Assembly: GCA_030770425.1 (NCBI GenBank)
Contig: JASJFT010000255.1
Location: 1-59,836, forward strand
Direction of reading: 5' to 3'
DNA length: 59,836 nt
Origin: Darksidea phi
Lineage: Eukaryota > Ascomycota > Dothideomycetes > Pleosporales > Lentitheciaceae
The notes below the pieces were generated by a model. It worked only from the letters and a program-made list of their open reading frames with translations, made no database searches and was not told the DNA's origin. Positions 13,927 to 25,639 of this stretch are shown here, in pieces (the first letter of the stretch is position 1; each line of letters begins with the position of its first letter). A program made the translations under genes and the position numbers.

Positions 13927-14166
13927 AACTAGTATAATATATTAGAGATTAGACTAAGTAGAGTATAATAGCTAAGAGGAAGGTAGATCTAGAATGACGT
14001 ACTAGAGACTAGACTAAGTAGAGCGTAATAGCTAAGAGGAAGGTAGATCCCGTATAATATACTAGAGATTAGACTAAGTAGAGCGTAATAGCTAAGAGGG
14101 AGGTAAAACTAGTACGACGCGTTAGAGATTAGATTAAGTAGAGCGTAATAGCTAAGAGGAAGGCGG
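13927..14166. repeat. Tandem repeat, 4 x 60 bp
   Basis: Four consecutive 60-bp units each contain TAGAGATTAGACTAAGTAGA followed by GCGTAATAGCTAAGAGGAAG. They fall in exact 60-base register. Sixty bases are 20 codons. The array lies just upstream (5' side) of the minus-strand Helitron protein and could encode an N-terminal repeat of it or be a regulatory/satellite array. Confidence 0.85.
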
Positions 14167-14895
14167 ATTATCGCTCGCTTAAAAGGTCGATTAAGATAGT
14201 AGTAATAATTAAGTAGTAGAGCTCGTCTATAGTATAAAGGGTACGCTCGGAATACTTAAGCTAGATACTAGTATTAGTAATAGAAGTTAAGAAAGCGGGC
14301 TAAGATTAAGCTACTTTAAGGGAGGAGAGGAAGTACTACCTTATATAGGAGGTTTATTATTACGGCTAGTTCGAGCTCTCTTATATCTAGCTAGGTAGTA
14401 TAATAAATACTAGTACTTCTATCTATTATTCTTAAACTAATTATAGGAAGCTAGTAGAGCTTTATCGTATTAAGTATAGAAGGGGCTAGTAGGTTATATT
14501 AAAGATATTAGTACTAGATAGGAGTATTCTCGGTAGAAAGGGTAATACCTATATAAAAAAAAAAGTATTAGTCTAGGTATTAGTTACTATATTAGTTATT
14601 TACGTAGTATAGCGGATTTTAATAGTGTATAGCTAGAGAAGTAGCTAAAAAGTCTATAGCCTTCGTAATTAGGTATAGCCCTATAGTAGTATAAAATAAT
14701 TAGCTATTAGATATTTAAATATTATCTATCCGAATAGAGTAATACTACTAACCTATCCTAGTAATTTCTCTAACCTATTCTAGTAATTACCGCTAACTAC
14801 TTATAGAACTAATAGGGATATTCTACTTTAATAGACCCGAATATATATACTACGCTCGTACCTCGCTCCGTAATAATTATTACTATAATATATAG

Positions 14896-15069
14896 TAGTA
14901 TAGGGCGAAATCCTATACTTAGTAAAATATATCTTAGTTCCTCTTAGTAGAGGTAGTATAGGATAAAATCCTACGCTTAGTAAAATATACTTTAGTTCCT
15001 CTTAGTAGAGATAGTATAGGATAAAATTCTATACTTAGTAAAATATATCTTAGTTCCTCTTAGTAGAGA
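14896..15069. repeat. Tandem repeat, 3 x 58 bp
   Basis: TAGTATAGG..AAATCCTA..CTTAGTAAAATATA..TTAGTTCCTCTTAGTAGAG occurs three times at 14,896, 14,954 and 15,012. A fourth copy starts at 15,070 and then diverges. The following 15.1-16.4 kb shows no recognisable gene or repeat. Confidence 0.8.
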
Positions 15070-16439
15070 TAGTACGAAGTAAAGACTAATTATATATTAT
15101 CTTCTATTATATCTACTTATTTAGGGGGTTAAAGCTCTAAAATATCTTAAAATAATATTTACTCTATTTTTATTAGGAGCTTATAGAGTAGGTAAGTCTA
15201 GTATTTTTTCTTAAATATTACTAGACGATATTATAAAAACCTCTAGTATTATATAGGGCCTTAGTATTTTAACTAATAAGGCGAATTATAGCTATAATCT
15301 ATAGCTATTAGATACTAAATAGAATCTTAACTTAGTATTAACTATAGGGTACTCTATAATAGTAGCTCTTACTAATAATAATTATAAAATATAAAGATAG
15401 AGTATATAAGAAGTTTATATATCTATATTTATATTTATCTTTATCCTTATACTCTTACTCCTATCTCTTAACTTATTCTTCTATTCTTTACTTACTTTAT
15501 AATTTCTCTTTTAATTCTAGATTAGAATTCTATAACTATACCCCTATATATTAAATATAAAGTATCCTCTTTTATACTTCTTTATATATATTCTTCTAAG
15601 CCTTACTACTAATATTCCTTATCTAAAGAATATCGACGGCTAGTCTTAACTATACGATTCTTTCTTTTATAATAACGAAGATAAAGTATCTAAAGGCTAT
15701 TATAAAATATTTATTAATAATATATAATACTTATATAATTTTATAGTAATATAATCTCTAGAATCTAAAATAATTATTATAATTATAAGTAACGTAATAG
15801 GAATATATATAATAGTAACTTTAACTTAATATAAGAACTTATATAAAGTAGTTACTACTACTATTATAACTTTACTAACTAAATCTAGGAAGTTTAAAAA
15901 AAAATTACTATAGTAATATTTATAGGTAATATAGTATAGTATTTTACTTATATATATAGATCCTATATAAATTTTAATATATTTTTACTAATTATTAAAG
16001 CTTAATTTAGTAGTCTAGCGGCCCTTATTATATTTAAAGAGACTAGTATATATAAAAATAATAGAAAATATTCTATAACGTATATTAACTATATAATATA
16101 CCTTAATATAGCTAATATATATATAATTAGAGGAAATAAAAATTATCTTTATAAATTAGATAAAGAGAAAAAATATTCTAAGTCTAAGAACTTAATACTC
16201 TACGTATAGTATAGTAGGGATAATAATAGTAATAAGTATAAAGATCTTAAGGATAATAAACTTAAAAATTATAATTATAAGTCTTTATCTATAAGTAAAA
16301 TTCTTCTATAAATATATAAGAAGAATTCTATCGAATTAATAATATTAGCCGAAATATAAAAATAATAAAAGATAATAGAATACTACTAGAATAGCGGCTT
16401 TTTTAGTAAAGTATCTATTAAGAAGTCTATAATTAAAGA

Positions 16440-18610
16440 GTAGACTAAGAAGTAATATAAAGATATTAACGAAAAAAGAATTATATAAGGTATTAACGAT
16501 AAGAACTTATAATAGAAGTTTAATCTACTTAATTTTAGGGTAGTATATTAATTTTCTATTAAAAGTATAAGCTAGTATAAGAGTCTAGTTAGAATAGAAG
16601 AGAAAAAGTACGTAGAGTAGTTTAAGAGGATACTTAATAGATATAAAAAAGATAAGAAGAAGTTACTTAGTAGAAGTATAACTATAGAGTACTCTTAATA
16701 TAATATTACTATAGATAATAAAGGTAATAAGAATAGTCTACTATAAAATAGGTAAATAAAGAAACCTAACTTCTACTCTATTAAAAAGACTAAAGTTATA
16801 GATAATTAGTTTAACGATATAGTTAATATATTTTATAAGAACGTCGAATTTAATAATAAGAAAAAAGTACTTAAGAAGTAATATATAGATAAGGACTACC
16901 TTAATAAGCTAAAGATATAGTATTATATACTTTTTAATAAACGTATACTACCTTCTACTTAATAAAAGTATCTAGACTATAAATTTATCTTTAAATAAAC
17001 TAGTAAATTAAACTATTAAATAATATATAAGAAAGTATATAATAGCCTATATTAGACTAGTTATAACGAACTAACGAGCCTATACTCTATTATAAAGATC
17101 GCCGATATATATTTTAACTACGGAAGATATAGCTATTTAATTAAGAAGTCTAATACTAATATAATTTATTTAAATATCGAAAATAAGATAATATATCCTA
17201 GAGAAAATAGTAGAATTAAGGATAAATACGACTATTAGAGACCTAGCTACCTTTTATACCTATATATCTAAAAGAGAGATATCTTTAAAGTTATTATATA
17301 TTAATAGTATAACTTAAGGTATAAGAATATAGTAGTATTAGATATTAACTAGTCTTTCTATAATACGTTCTACTACTAGGGATTTAATAGTATTAATATT
17401 AATCTAAAGATAAAGCTCTTAAAAAGGTATAAGAGTATTACTAAAGATAATAGTAAAAATTAGTATAATACTTATAAAATTAGAGTTATCTTTAATAAGA
17501 GAGATAGTATAATTACTACTATAATAATTCTAAGCGTAGACTAGAAAGGCTATAATCTACCTCGTAAATATAAGTTAGAGAGATCTAATATTTATAAAAG
17601 AAACTTATAGCCTATTATTAATTAATATAAGTTATAGTTAGAGAAATATAATCTAGTAGTTATCTAATAAGAAGTAGATACCTTAGATAAAATAAATTAG
17701 AATAAGTATAGTAGTAAGATTAAAATAAAGTTAGCGGCTAGTAAGTACTAGAACTTTTAGCTTCTAGGTAGTACTTTATTTTTAGATTAATCTAGTAGTT
17801 TAGCTAAAGAAGATAAAAAGAGAAGATAAAAATATAGACTAGAACTTTAAAGAATAATATTTTAAGAATAGAATTAGTATTAAGAAGTAGTTTTCTAGTA
17901 TAGGCCGTATTATAGTATTTAGAGTTCTAAGTTAAGATAATACTAAATAGAAATATATAGTCTATACTTATATATAGTATTAGAAAACTATTAGAATCTA
18001 AGATATATCTCTATATACTTATCTTTATAAGCTATAGTTTTATCTATTACTTTTTTTATATAAGAAAGCTAGATAATATAGATAAATAATTTAATATATA
18101 TACTAGATATAAAGTATATATATATTATTATTAAGTATTATCTTAATAATATCTTTAATTATTATACTTAAGAATAGTATAGTCTACTTAAATAATCTAT
18201 TCTTACTACTACCTATATAGCGAAGTAATTCTAAGTACTCCGATTAAACTTATATCTTAAAACTTAAGAATAAGATAATAACTAATTAATACCCTTTATA
18301 TATAAAGAAATTAAACTTTTAGACTTTTAGTAACTATAATTTTATCTTTTATTAATAGTTTATACTTTTAATTAGTTATATAAATAGTTTAATAGTATAA
18401 GTAATAAATTACTTTAAGATATAGAATTACCTCTAGTATTATTTAAGATAAAAAGGGTATTATATAAGGGTTATTAATCTAATATTATAGTATAATAGTA
18501 AAGAAAGTCTCTTAATCGAGTATTAAAGACTTAGATAAGTAGTAAAATATTAAACTAGACTTTAAAGGGTTATTATCTAAGAATATCTTTAACTAAAGTT
18601 TATTATCTAT
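16440..18610 (+). pseudogene. Unknown RIP-inactivated ORF of about 700 codons
   Basis: One plus-strand frame (codons starting at positions such as 16,501 and 17,062) runs for about 2.1 kb interrupted only by TAA and TAG, the stops that RIP makes from Gln and Trp codons. The reading is Lys/Glu-rich at first (KKYVEQFKRIL, KKKVLKK) and then holds a better-mixed region (ELTSLYSIIKIADIYFNYGR, VVLDINQSFYNTFYY). I do not recognise any family or catalytic motif. A continuous frame of this length in such AT-rich sequence suggests a former gene, either host or transposon. An antisense shadow frame cannot be fully excluded. The stretch 18.6-19.6 kb is unassigned. Confidence 0.45.
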
Positions 18611-19599
18611 TCTATTATATAATAGATAGAAGAAATAGTTTAATTAATTAATTATTTAACTATCTATTCTATTAATCTTTCTCTTTTACTTCTCTAACTA
18701 TAGATTATAAGCTTTACTATTCTATCTCTAATATATCTATATACTATAGTTTTTAGTAACGTCTATAGAACTTTTAATAGTCTATTAAATAAAAGTAGAG
18801 AGAAAAGTTAAATAAAAAGATAGTAAAATTAAAAGTTTTACTACGGTCTCTAAGACTTAATTAATAATATTTAGATATAATAAATACTAGATATTATAAA
18901 TAAATATATATAAACTTAGAATAATATAATAGTATATTAAATAGAGTAATTAGAGTAAGTAATAATAGTATTATAAACTAATATTAGATAATAATAGAAG
19001 ATTCCTAAAAGAGAAATACTTAATTAGAATATTTTAGAAATTCTAGTAAAAGAAATTATAGGAGATTCCTAAAAGAGAAGTACTTAATTAGAATAATTAG
19101 AAATCTCGATATAAGATTAAAGAGGTAGTATAGCTTTCTATTAAATCTTACTTATTAGTAAAAAGAGAAAAAGAATATAATAGAGCGAACTACTAGTACT
19201 ATAATATAGTTATTAGATTAGAAGATTAATACTAGTATTAATAGATTTAGATAAAATAATAATACTAATTAGCTTATAGAGAGAAAGAAGATATAAGAAG
19301 ATAATAGCTTTTAAAAGATTAAGAATACTAGATATACCCTTTTATTATTATTCTTAGTTAAAACTCTATTATTATAGTACTAATCTATAACTATTTATAT
19401 CTATTATATACTATATCTATAGTTATAATATTTCCTTTACTAGATTTTACTATATTAGATATATATAGTCTCTATTTATTTTAGTATTAGTTCTTTATAG
19501 TATAACTTATATTCTATCTTAATTCTAATATATCTATACTATAATAGTTTATACTATTCTCTATTTCGATTCTACTACTAGGGTAAAATACTCCTTTAA

Positions 19600-22021
19600 T
19601 AGCCCGATCGACTATCTTAAATCTAGAAATATTAAGTTAGACCTAAGATTTATACTATACCTAGAATACTAAGAATATTAAAGAATACTATAGCTACTAA
19701 TAATTAGTAATACTAGTAGAGCGAGTAACTTATTACTATAATTAGTTAGATTTTTATACTAGTCTTTCTTATTTATATAGAAGGCGTAGTAAACGACTCT
19801 ACTATATTAATTATATTAAAAAATAAGAAATCTATCTTTTTAATCTACTATAGTATTAAAGCTATATTAAGTATCCTAGATATAGATATATAATACTATA
19901 TTATCTTTCTTATTATAAATCTTAAAGAAGTATACTAAACTATTTAACTACTTTAAAGTAAAGTTAACTTTCTATATACCTAGATCTATATCTATACCTC
20001 TTACTACTATCTTACTAATAATCTTAATAAATTTAATAAAGTAAATAAGTTTATAAATAAATACTAAATTAAGTATAAGAATTAAAAATATAATATTTAT
20101 AATATTTATACTATAAATAGAGTAATCTTTAATATAGAATTTAAATATATCTAATATATCTCTAGTCTTATATTTAATAAAGTACTTAATATCTACTATA
20201 ATTAATTTAATACTTTATAGTTTAACCTAAATAATTCTACTAAATAGAAATAGTAAAATATAATCGATCTATTTAAGACCCTTAATATCTACTATATTAC
20301 TTCTAATAAATAGATTAAGATAAGTAATAAGTTTAATAAACTCGTTATAAATAGTTAGCTATTTTTTAACTTCTAAGTTAAGTTCTATAAATAAACTACT
20401 AAGATAAAAAAGACTAATATAAAAAAAGTCTAAGTCTTATATATTAAAGTCTTTATTATACTAGATATTATATCTATTTATTAAGAGAAATAACTAGGCT
20501 ATATAAATTATAAGGAATAGATAAATCTCTTTATATAAATTTAGAATAAAAAGTAAAAAGAAGAATATATTAAGAGTATATATATTAGTTCTCGTCTAAA
20601 TACTAATTAATTAAATAATATCCTTTAATCGATATTATTAATTAATATATCCTTATTTTTAGTATTAGTTCTAATTAATACTAGTAATTCTATAATTCTA
20701 AATATTATATATATTCTACGTACCTCTTATAAAGAATATAAGGCTAAGAATATCTACTTCTACTATAATAAAGTAGACTACTTTAAGAAAAATTATAAAG
20801 AAAAGAAGAAAAATAATAAATAGTTTAGTAGGATACTAGGTTAAGAATAAACTATATAATAAATATTTTAAAACTAATAAATAATATATATTTAGTCTTA
20901 ATATTTCTAATACTAGTAGGCCTAGAATTAATATATATAAATCTAGTATAACTACCCTTAGCTCTAGTATAATAACTAGAATACTAATAACTAATCCCTC
21001 TACTAATATTTATTTAATAACCCCTTTTTTAACTATATTATAGATTAATCTTAAGGATATACTAGAACTATAATCTTTATACCTAAGACTAAAGTTCTTT
21101 ATACTAATAATATACTAGTTAATTTAGTATTATCCTCTATAAGTATCTCTTATATAGATAATTTAAAAAATATATAACCTCTAGTTATTATTATAACTAG
21201 AGATTAGGTAGAAAAGAATTATTAGATAAGTAATTATACTAAATTTAAACTATTCTAAGTAAAAAAACTCCTCTTTAACTTAGATCTATAAATAGTAAAT
21301 TATTATTTATTTATACTTCTTTTCTACTTATATATACTACTATTAATATATAGAATCTTATAAATAGTAAATACTTAACTATTATCTTTCTTAACTAAAC
21401 CTTTACTTAAAAGTACTCTATTAATATCTATATTATATCCTTTCTAAGAAAGCTCTTACTAACTAATAGCTATATAAGTAATATACTTATATAATATACT
21501 ATTCTATCTATATAGATTAGAAACTACTACGAAAATTACTTACTATATATTACTAATCTAGTTTAAAATATATCTATTATTCTTAGTCTTCCTTAGCTTT
21601 AGAAATATAATCTATTTATTAATTAGATATTAATAATAGTTAATATAGACTCTTAGTACTATTAAAAATACTATTACTATAAAATTAATATTATATAAGT
21701 AGCTTTTTTAGCTACTCCCCCCTATAAAACCCTATTAAATAAAACTAAACTACTATACTTTAAGCTATATACTAATATAATAAATTACTAACTATTTTTA
21801 TATATTAAGAATATTAATAAATATAATCTCTATTAATCTAATAGAGAAACTCTAATAGATCTACCCCTTAAACTTATACTAAACCGCTTTTACTATAGAA
21901 TAAAGAACCTAAATACTAAATATAGAAAAATTCTAAAATATCGAGTAATTATAGTATAAAATTATACTATAACTAAATTACTTCTAGTTATACGAGTAGA
22001 TAGATACTAAGTTAATTTAAG
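19600..22021 (+). pseudogene. Old Ty3/Gypsy element, gag-protease half
   Basis: This is the 5' part of a degenerate Gypsy element whose polymerase part resumes after position 29,883. A CCHC zinc knuckle typical of gag is visible at about 20,755-20,810 (frame CFYYNKVDYFKKNYKE, with Cys/His partly turned into Tyr by RIP). It is followed at about 21,050-21,650 by a region resembling the retroviral-type aspartic protease and linker. Sequence then stops at the TTAAG target duplication of the younger chromovirus. Its own 5' LTR was not found, so the left boundary is approximate. Confidence 0.6.
22017..22021. repeat. Target-site duplication TTAAG (left)
   Basis: TTAAG directly precedes the 5' LTR and is repeated at 29,879-29,883 directly after the 3' LTR. 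Five-base duplications are usual for Ty3/Gypsy insertion. Confidence 0.85.
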
Positions 22022-22289
22022 TATTACGGCCCGTTTCCTAGGTAACCTAGTTATTTTACTTATTTCCTATTTTAGTTAGTAGATTAGGTAATTCTAAGGA
22101 TTAGTCTAATAGTTAGTTAGCTTATTTAGCGTACTAAGCCCTATTCGGGTATAAGAACCCCCTATTCTTATACCCTTATAGCGCTATCTTAGGATAGCTT
22201 TAATATACCGATTCTACTATTAGTTAATTAGAAGGCTACCTTAGCTATTATAACTTCTAGTTAATTATACTTAGTCCTAGGGTCTTATA
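22022..22289 (+). repeat. 5' LTR of the chromovirus
   Basis: 268 bp, starting TATTACGGCCCGTTTCC (TA from TG by RIP) and ending GGTCTTATA (TA from CA). It matches the 3' LTR over its full length. Confidence 0.92.
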
Positions 22290-22799
22290 TTATCCTAAGA
22301 TCTCTAACTTTTAGTTAGAGATAGCGACTAAATATTAACCCCCCTAAAATCCCTAGAGGTTTACGGTACTTAGGGTAGGTAACGCGCGGCGCTCCCTTAG
22401 ATAAGCCTTAAAACTAACTACTTTAAGCCCCAATATTACTAAAGCGCCTAGTACCTCTTTTAGAGAGAAGGAACCTATAAAAGCGTTATATAGGATTAGG
22501 CCTATATCCTAAACCCTATAACTAACTTATCTTTATATAATTAACTAAATTGCTAAATTAGTATAACGATAAGATAATAGACTCTCTAGGTTAAGTAGGC
22601 CCTTTAAAGCTACCTTCCTATAAGGCCTCCCTATAGAAGAAAGATAAAGGAAAGGGAAAGGTCCCGAGCTAAGCCCTAAGTAGGGTAAAAAGTATACGAG
22701 CTTAGACTAGGTCTTAGAGCTAGGCTAAAAATAAGATACCCTCTCTTAAAGAGAAAGTATACTAGCGAAAACTAACTAAGACCTATAAACTAACCTCCT

Positions 22800-24780
22800 T
22801 AGAGATATTCATTAATAAAGACGCGTATATTAACCTCTAGACCCTTAAGGCTATCTTCCCCTCTTAAGAGAAGAGTATAAGTAAAGATAGTCTCGAAGAG
22901 GAAATCGATAAGTATATTAAGAGGGTTAAATTACTTAAAGAAGAAAATAGACCCTAAATCCCCTACTTAACGAATATAGAAGGATAGGAAGAACTCCTAG
23001 ACTATAATATAGTTCGGGATATACTAGCTACCTAGGAGGGGTCTAACCTAATTACTAACGTCCTAATAGATAATAGTCTCTATTTTATTATAGCTAAAAG
23101 GCTAGCGTATACTATAGGAGTAGGTATAGTTAGTAGGAACGCCTTTATAAACGCTACGGCCGATAAGTTTAACTAATTAGCTAAGGAAAGGGATAACTAT
23201 AAAAGATAAGTTAAAAAGCTATAAGAAGAGCTCTAATAAGCCTAAAGAACTATAAGTAGGTAGTAGAGTTTAGAGGAAGATCTTAAATAGTCCTTCCCTA
23301 TAGCTACCTATATAAAGGCCGGACTCGTAGTCCTCCCTTAGTATAACCCTAAGTCCGCTCTTAAGGCTCCGCTATTATAGTATAACCCTAATAGTAGATA
23401 AGATATAGAAGAGGTAAGACTCCCCCCTATAATAGTATAACTAAATAGCTTAAATATTGGCCCCTAAAGGACCCCTTTTACCTATTATACTCTACTTTAA
23501 ACCCCCGGACTCCTAGGAAGGTTCTAGTAGGATTTAGTCTAGTATTTAATCTTTTAGTTAAGCTTTTTATAAAAAGAGCTAACTACTAAACTAATTACGT
23601 TTCTAGATCTAATATAGACTCCTTTACCTAATAAGAACTATTACGAGTACCTATTAGAATTAGATATACTACCCTTTACTATAGAGAAAATAGAAAATAC
23701 TTCTACTCCTTATTCTAATACCCCCCCCGTAAGATCCCCGTTAGCCTTACTAGGGTTCGTAACTATTACCTTAGATAACGAAATATAGATCTTTATTTAG
23801 GAGGAGGACGTTATAGGAAATTATTAAAGTAAATTTCTATAAACCTTTAACTCTCGAAAGATTACGTCCTACTCTAACCCCGTCTTATTTAAAAATAATA
23901 GAAAGCCTAAGTTAAAGAACTAGCTCTATAATATAGAATAGAAACTTATTATTAATAAGGACTAGTACGTATAAGAAACCTCCCGGTAAATAGCTAAGAT
24001 TTATCGAGCCTATATTATATCCTAACTAATAGGCCTAGTAAAAGACTATATTTAGATATAGTTAAATTCTAGGGAAGAAGAAGTAAACTTCGTATTTAAT
24101 ATAGACCTATTAGAATATATTAAGAAATACTACGAAGATTCCTACGTAAAGAAGAAGATAAAAGTTAAATTTCGTTAATTATATATAAACGCGTTTAGTA
24201 AAGTTAGTAACTTTATTAAGGATTTTAAGTACCTAGTAATAGAGGTCTACCTACCTTACTACTAGTAGAACGAAGAATTTGTAGATAAGCTCTACTTCGA
24301 GCTAAGAAATAAGGTAGATCTATTTAATAATAGTAATTTTACCTTTAGTAAGCTCTATAAATATATAACTTTAGCTAATAGAGTATTACTTAAGAATAAC
24401 TAGTACTAAAAGGCCCGGCTCGTCTAAAGTAACTAATTAGCCGTCTTTAAGAGAAAGTAGCTAACTATAAGTAGGCCCTTTCCTAATAAGTTAGAAAAGA
24501 AGCCCGTTCGCTCTAAAGACGCCCCTAAGCTCTATAACTACTCTTTTAAGGAGTATAAGAAGTAAGACTATTACTTTAATTATAGAAAAAGGAATAAATA
24601 GTAAGACTACTCCGACTATATTATATATAAAGTAACGTAGAATACCGTAGAAGTAGAAGTTAACGTTATCTTCCCTAAGGATTCCGAGGAAGGAGCTTAT
24701 TTAGACTCTCTATATAAAGAGGAAAGTAGTTTAGAGTACGACTCTAATACCTCCTCTATAGTATTAAAAAATAAAAGCTA
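22800..24780 (+). pseudogene. Chromovirus gag relic
   Basis: With RIP stops ignored, a continuous frame reads as a Gypsy capsid region (about 23,900-24,460: FIKDFKYLVIEVYLP and LANRVLL stretches). A zinc-knuckle-like segment follows at about 24,570-24,612 (YFNYRKRNK, Tyr at former Cys positions). The Gag protein would package the element RNA into particles. The frame downstream is acidic and Ser-rich. A protease domain was not clearly seen between this and the polymerase. Confidence 0.6.
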
Positions 24781-25639
24781 CTAAGGGAGGGCTCCTCCCT
24801 AGCGGCCTATATAGGAGTAATTAAACCCCTTAATTATTAATAGCTTATTAAGATACCGTAGCTCGTTAATTCGAAATTATTTATACTTCTTATTTAACTT
24901 ATAGTAAATAGCCTAGCTATACGGCTAAGGGGATTAGTAGATAGTAGTATTAGTATATACCTATTAGTCTACTCTAAATATTTAAAGGTAGTAAAGAAAA
25001 AGCTAAAGTCCGTCTTCTATTAACTAAAGAAACTAATCCCCCTTAACGGGTTTAACGAGAAATACGGTTATTTAATTAATATAACTATCTAAGCTAATCT
25101 ATTAATCTAGGGAAAGGATATACCTATCTAGTTCCTCTTCTATAAGCTTAGGTATTACGATATAATACTTAGAAGAAAATTCTTCGAGTAAACCCGGTTC
25201 TTAATTAACTATTATAACTAAACTTTATACTAGTTAGATAATACTTTAAAGTAGATAAAATATAATCTAATTATTATAGGGAAGCTAAACCCGAAGCTAG
25301 AGCTAGAATACTAGGATAATACTTTATATTACGACGACCTAATTAATTAATAGGTTAAAGTATAGAAGAAGGCCCGTTTATTTAGAAAGGATTTAATACT
25401 CGATTTAGAGATCTATATTAAAGCCCTTACGATCCTCTAGGAGGAGGCCTACGAGCCCGCTAAAGCCCCGCTATAGATAATAAAGGACTAATAAACTACT
25501 TCTAAGGAAATATAGAGGAACGTAGATAACGATATTAATAGTAGTCTAAGGGGTATTAAATCTAAGAAAAGTCGACGAGGTCGTCGAAAAAATAATAGGA
25601 AGAAAAAGAAAGCTATACCTATCCCTAACGACCTACTAG

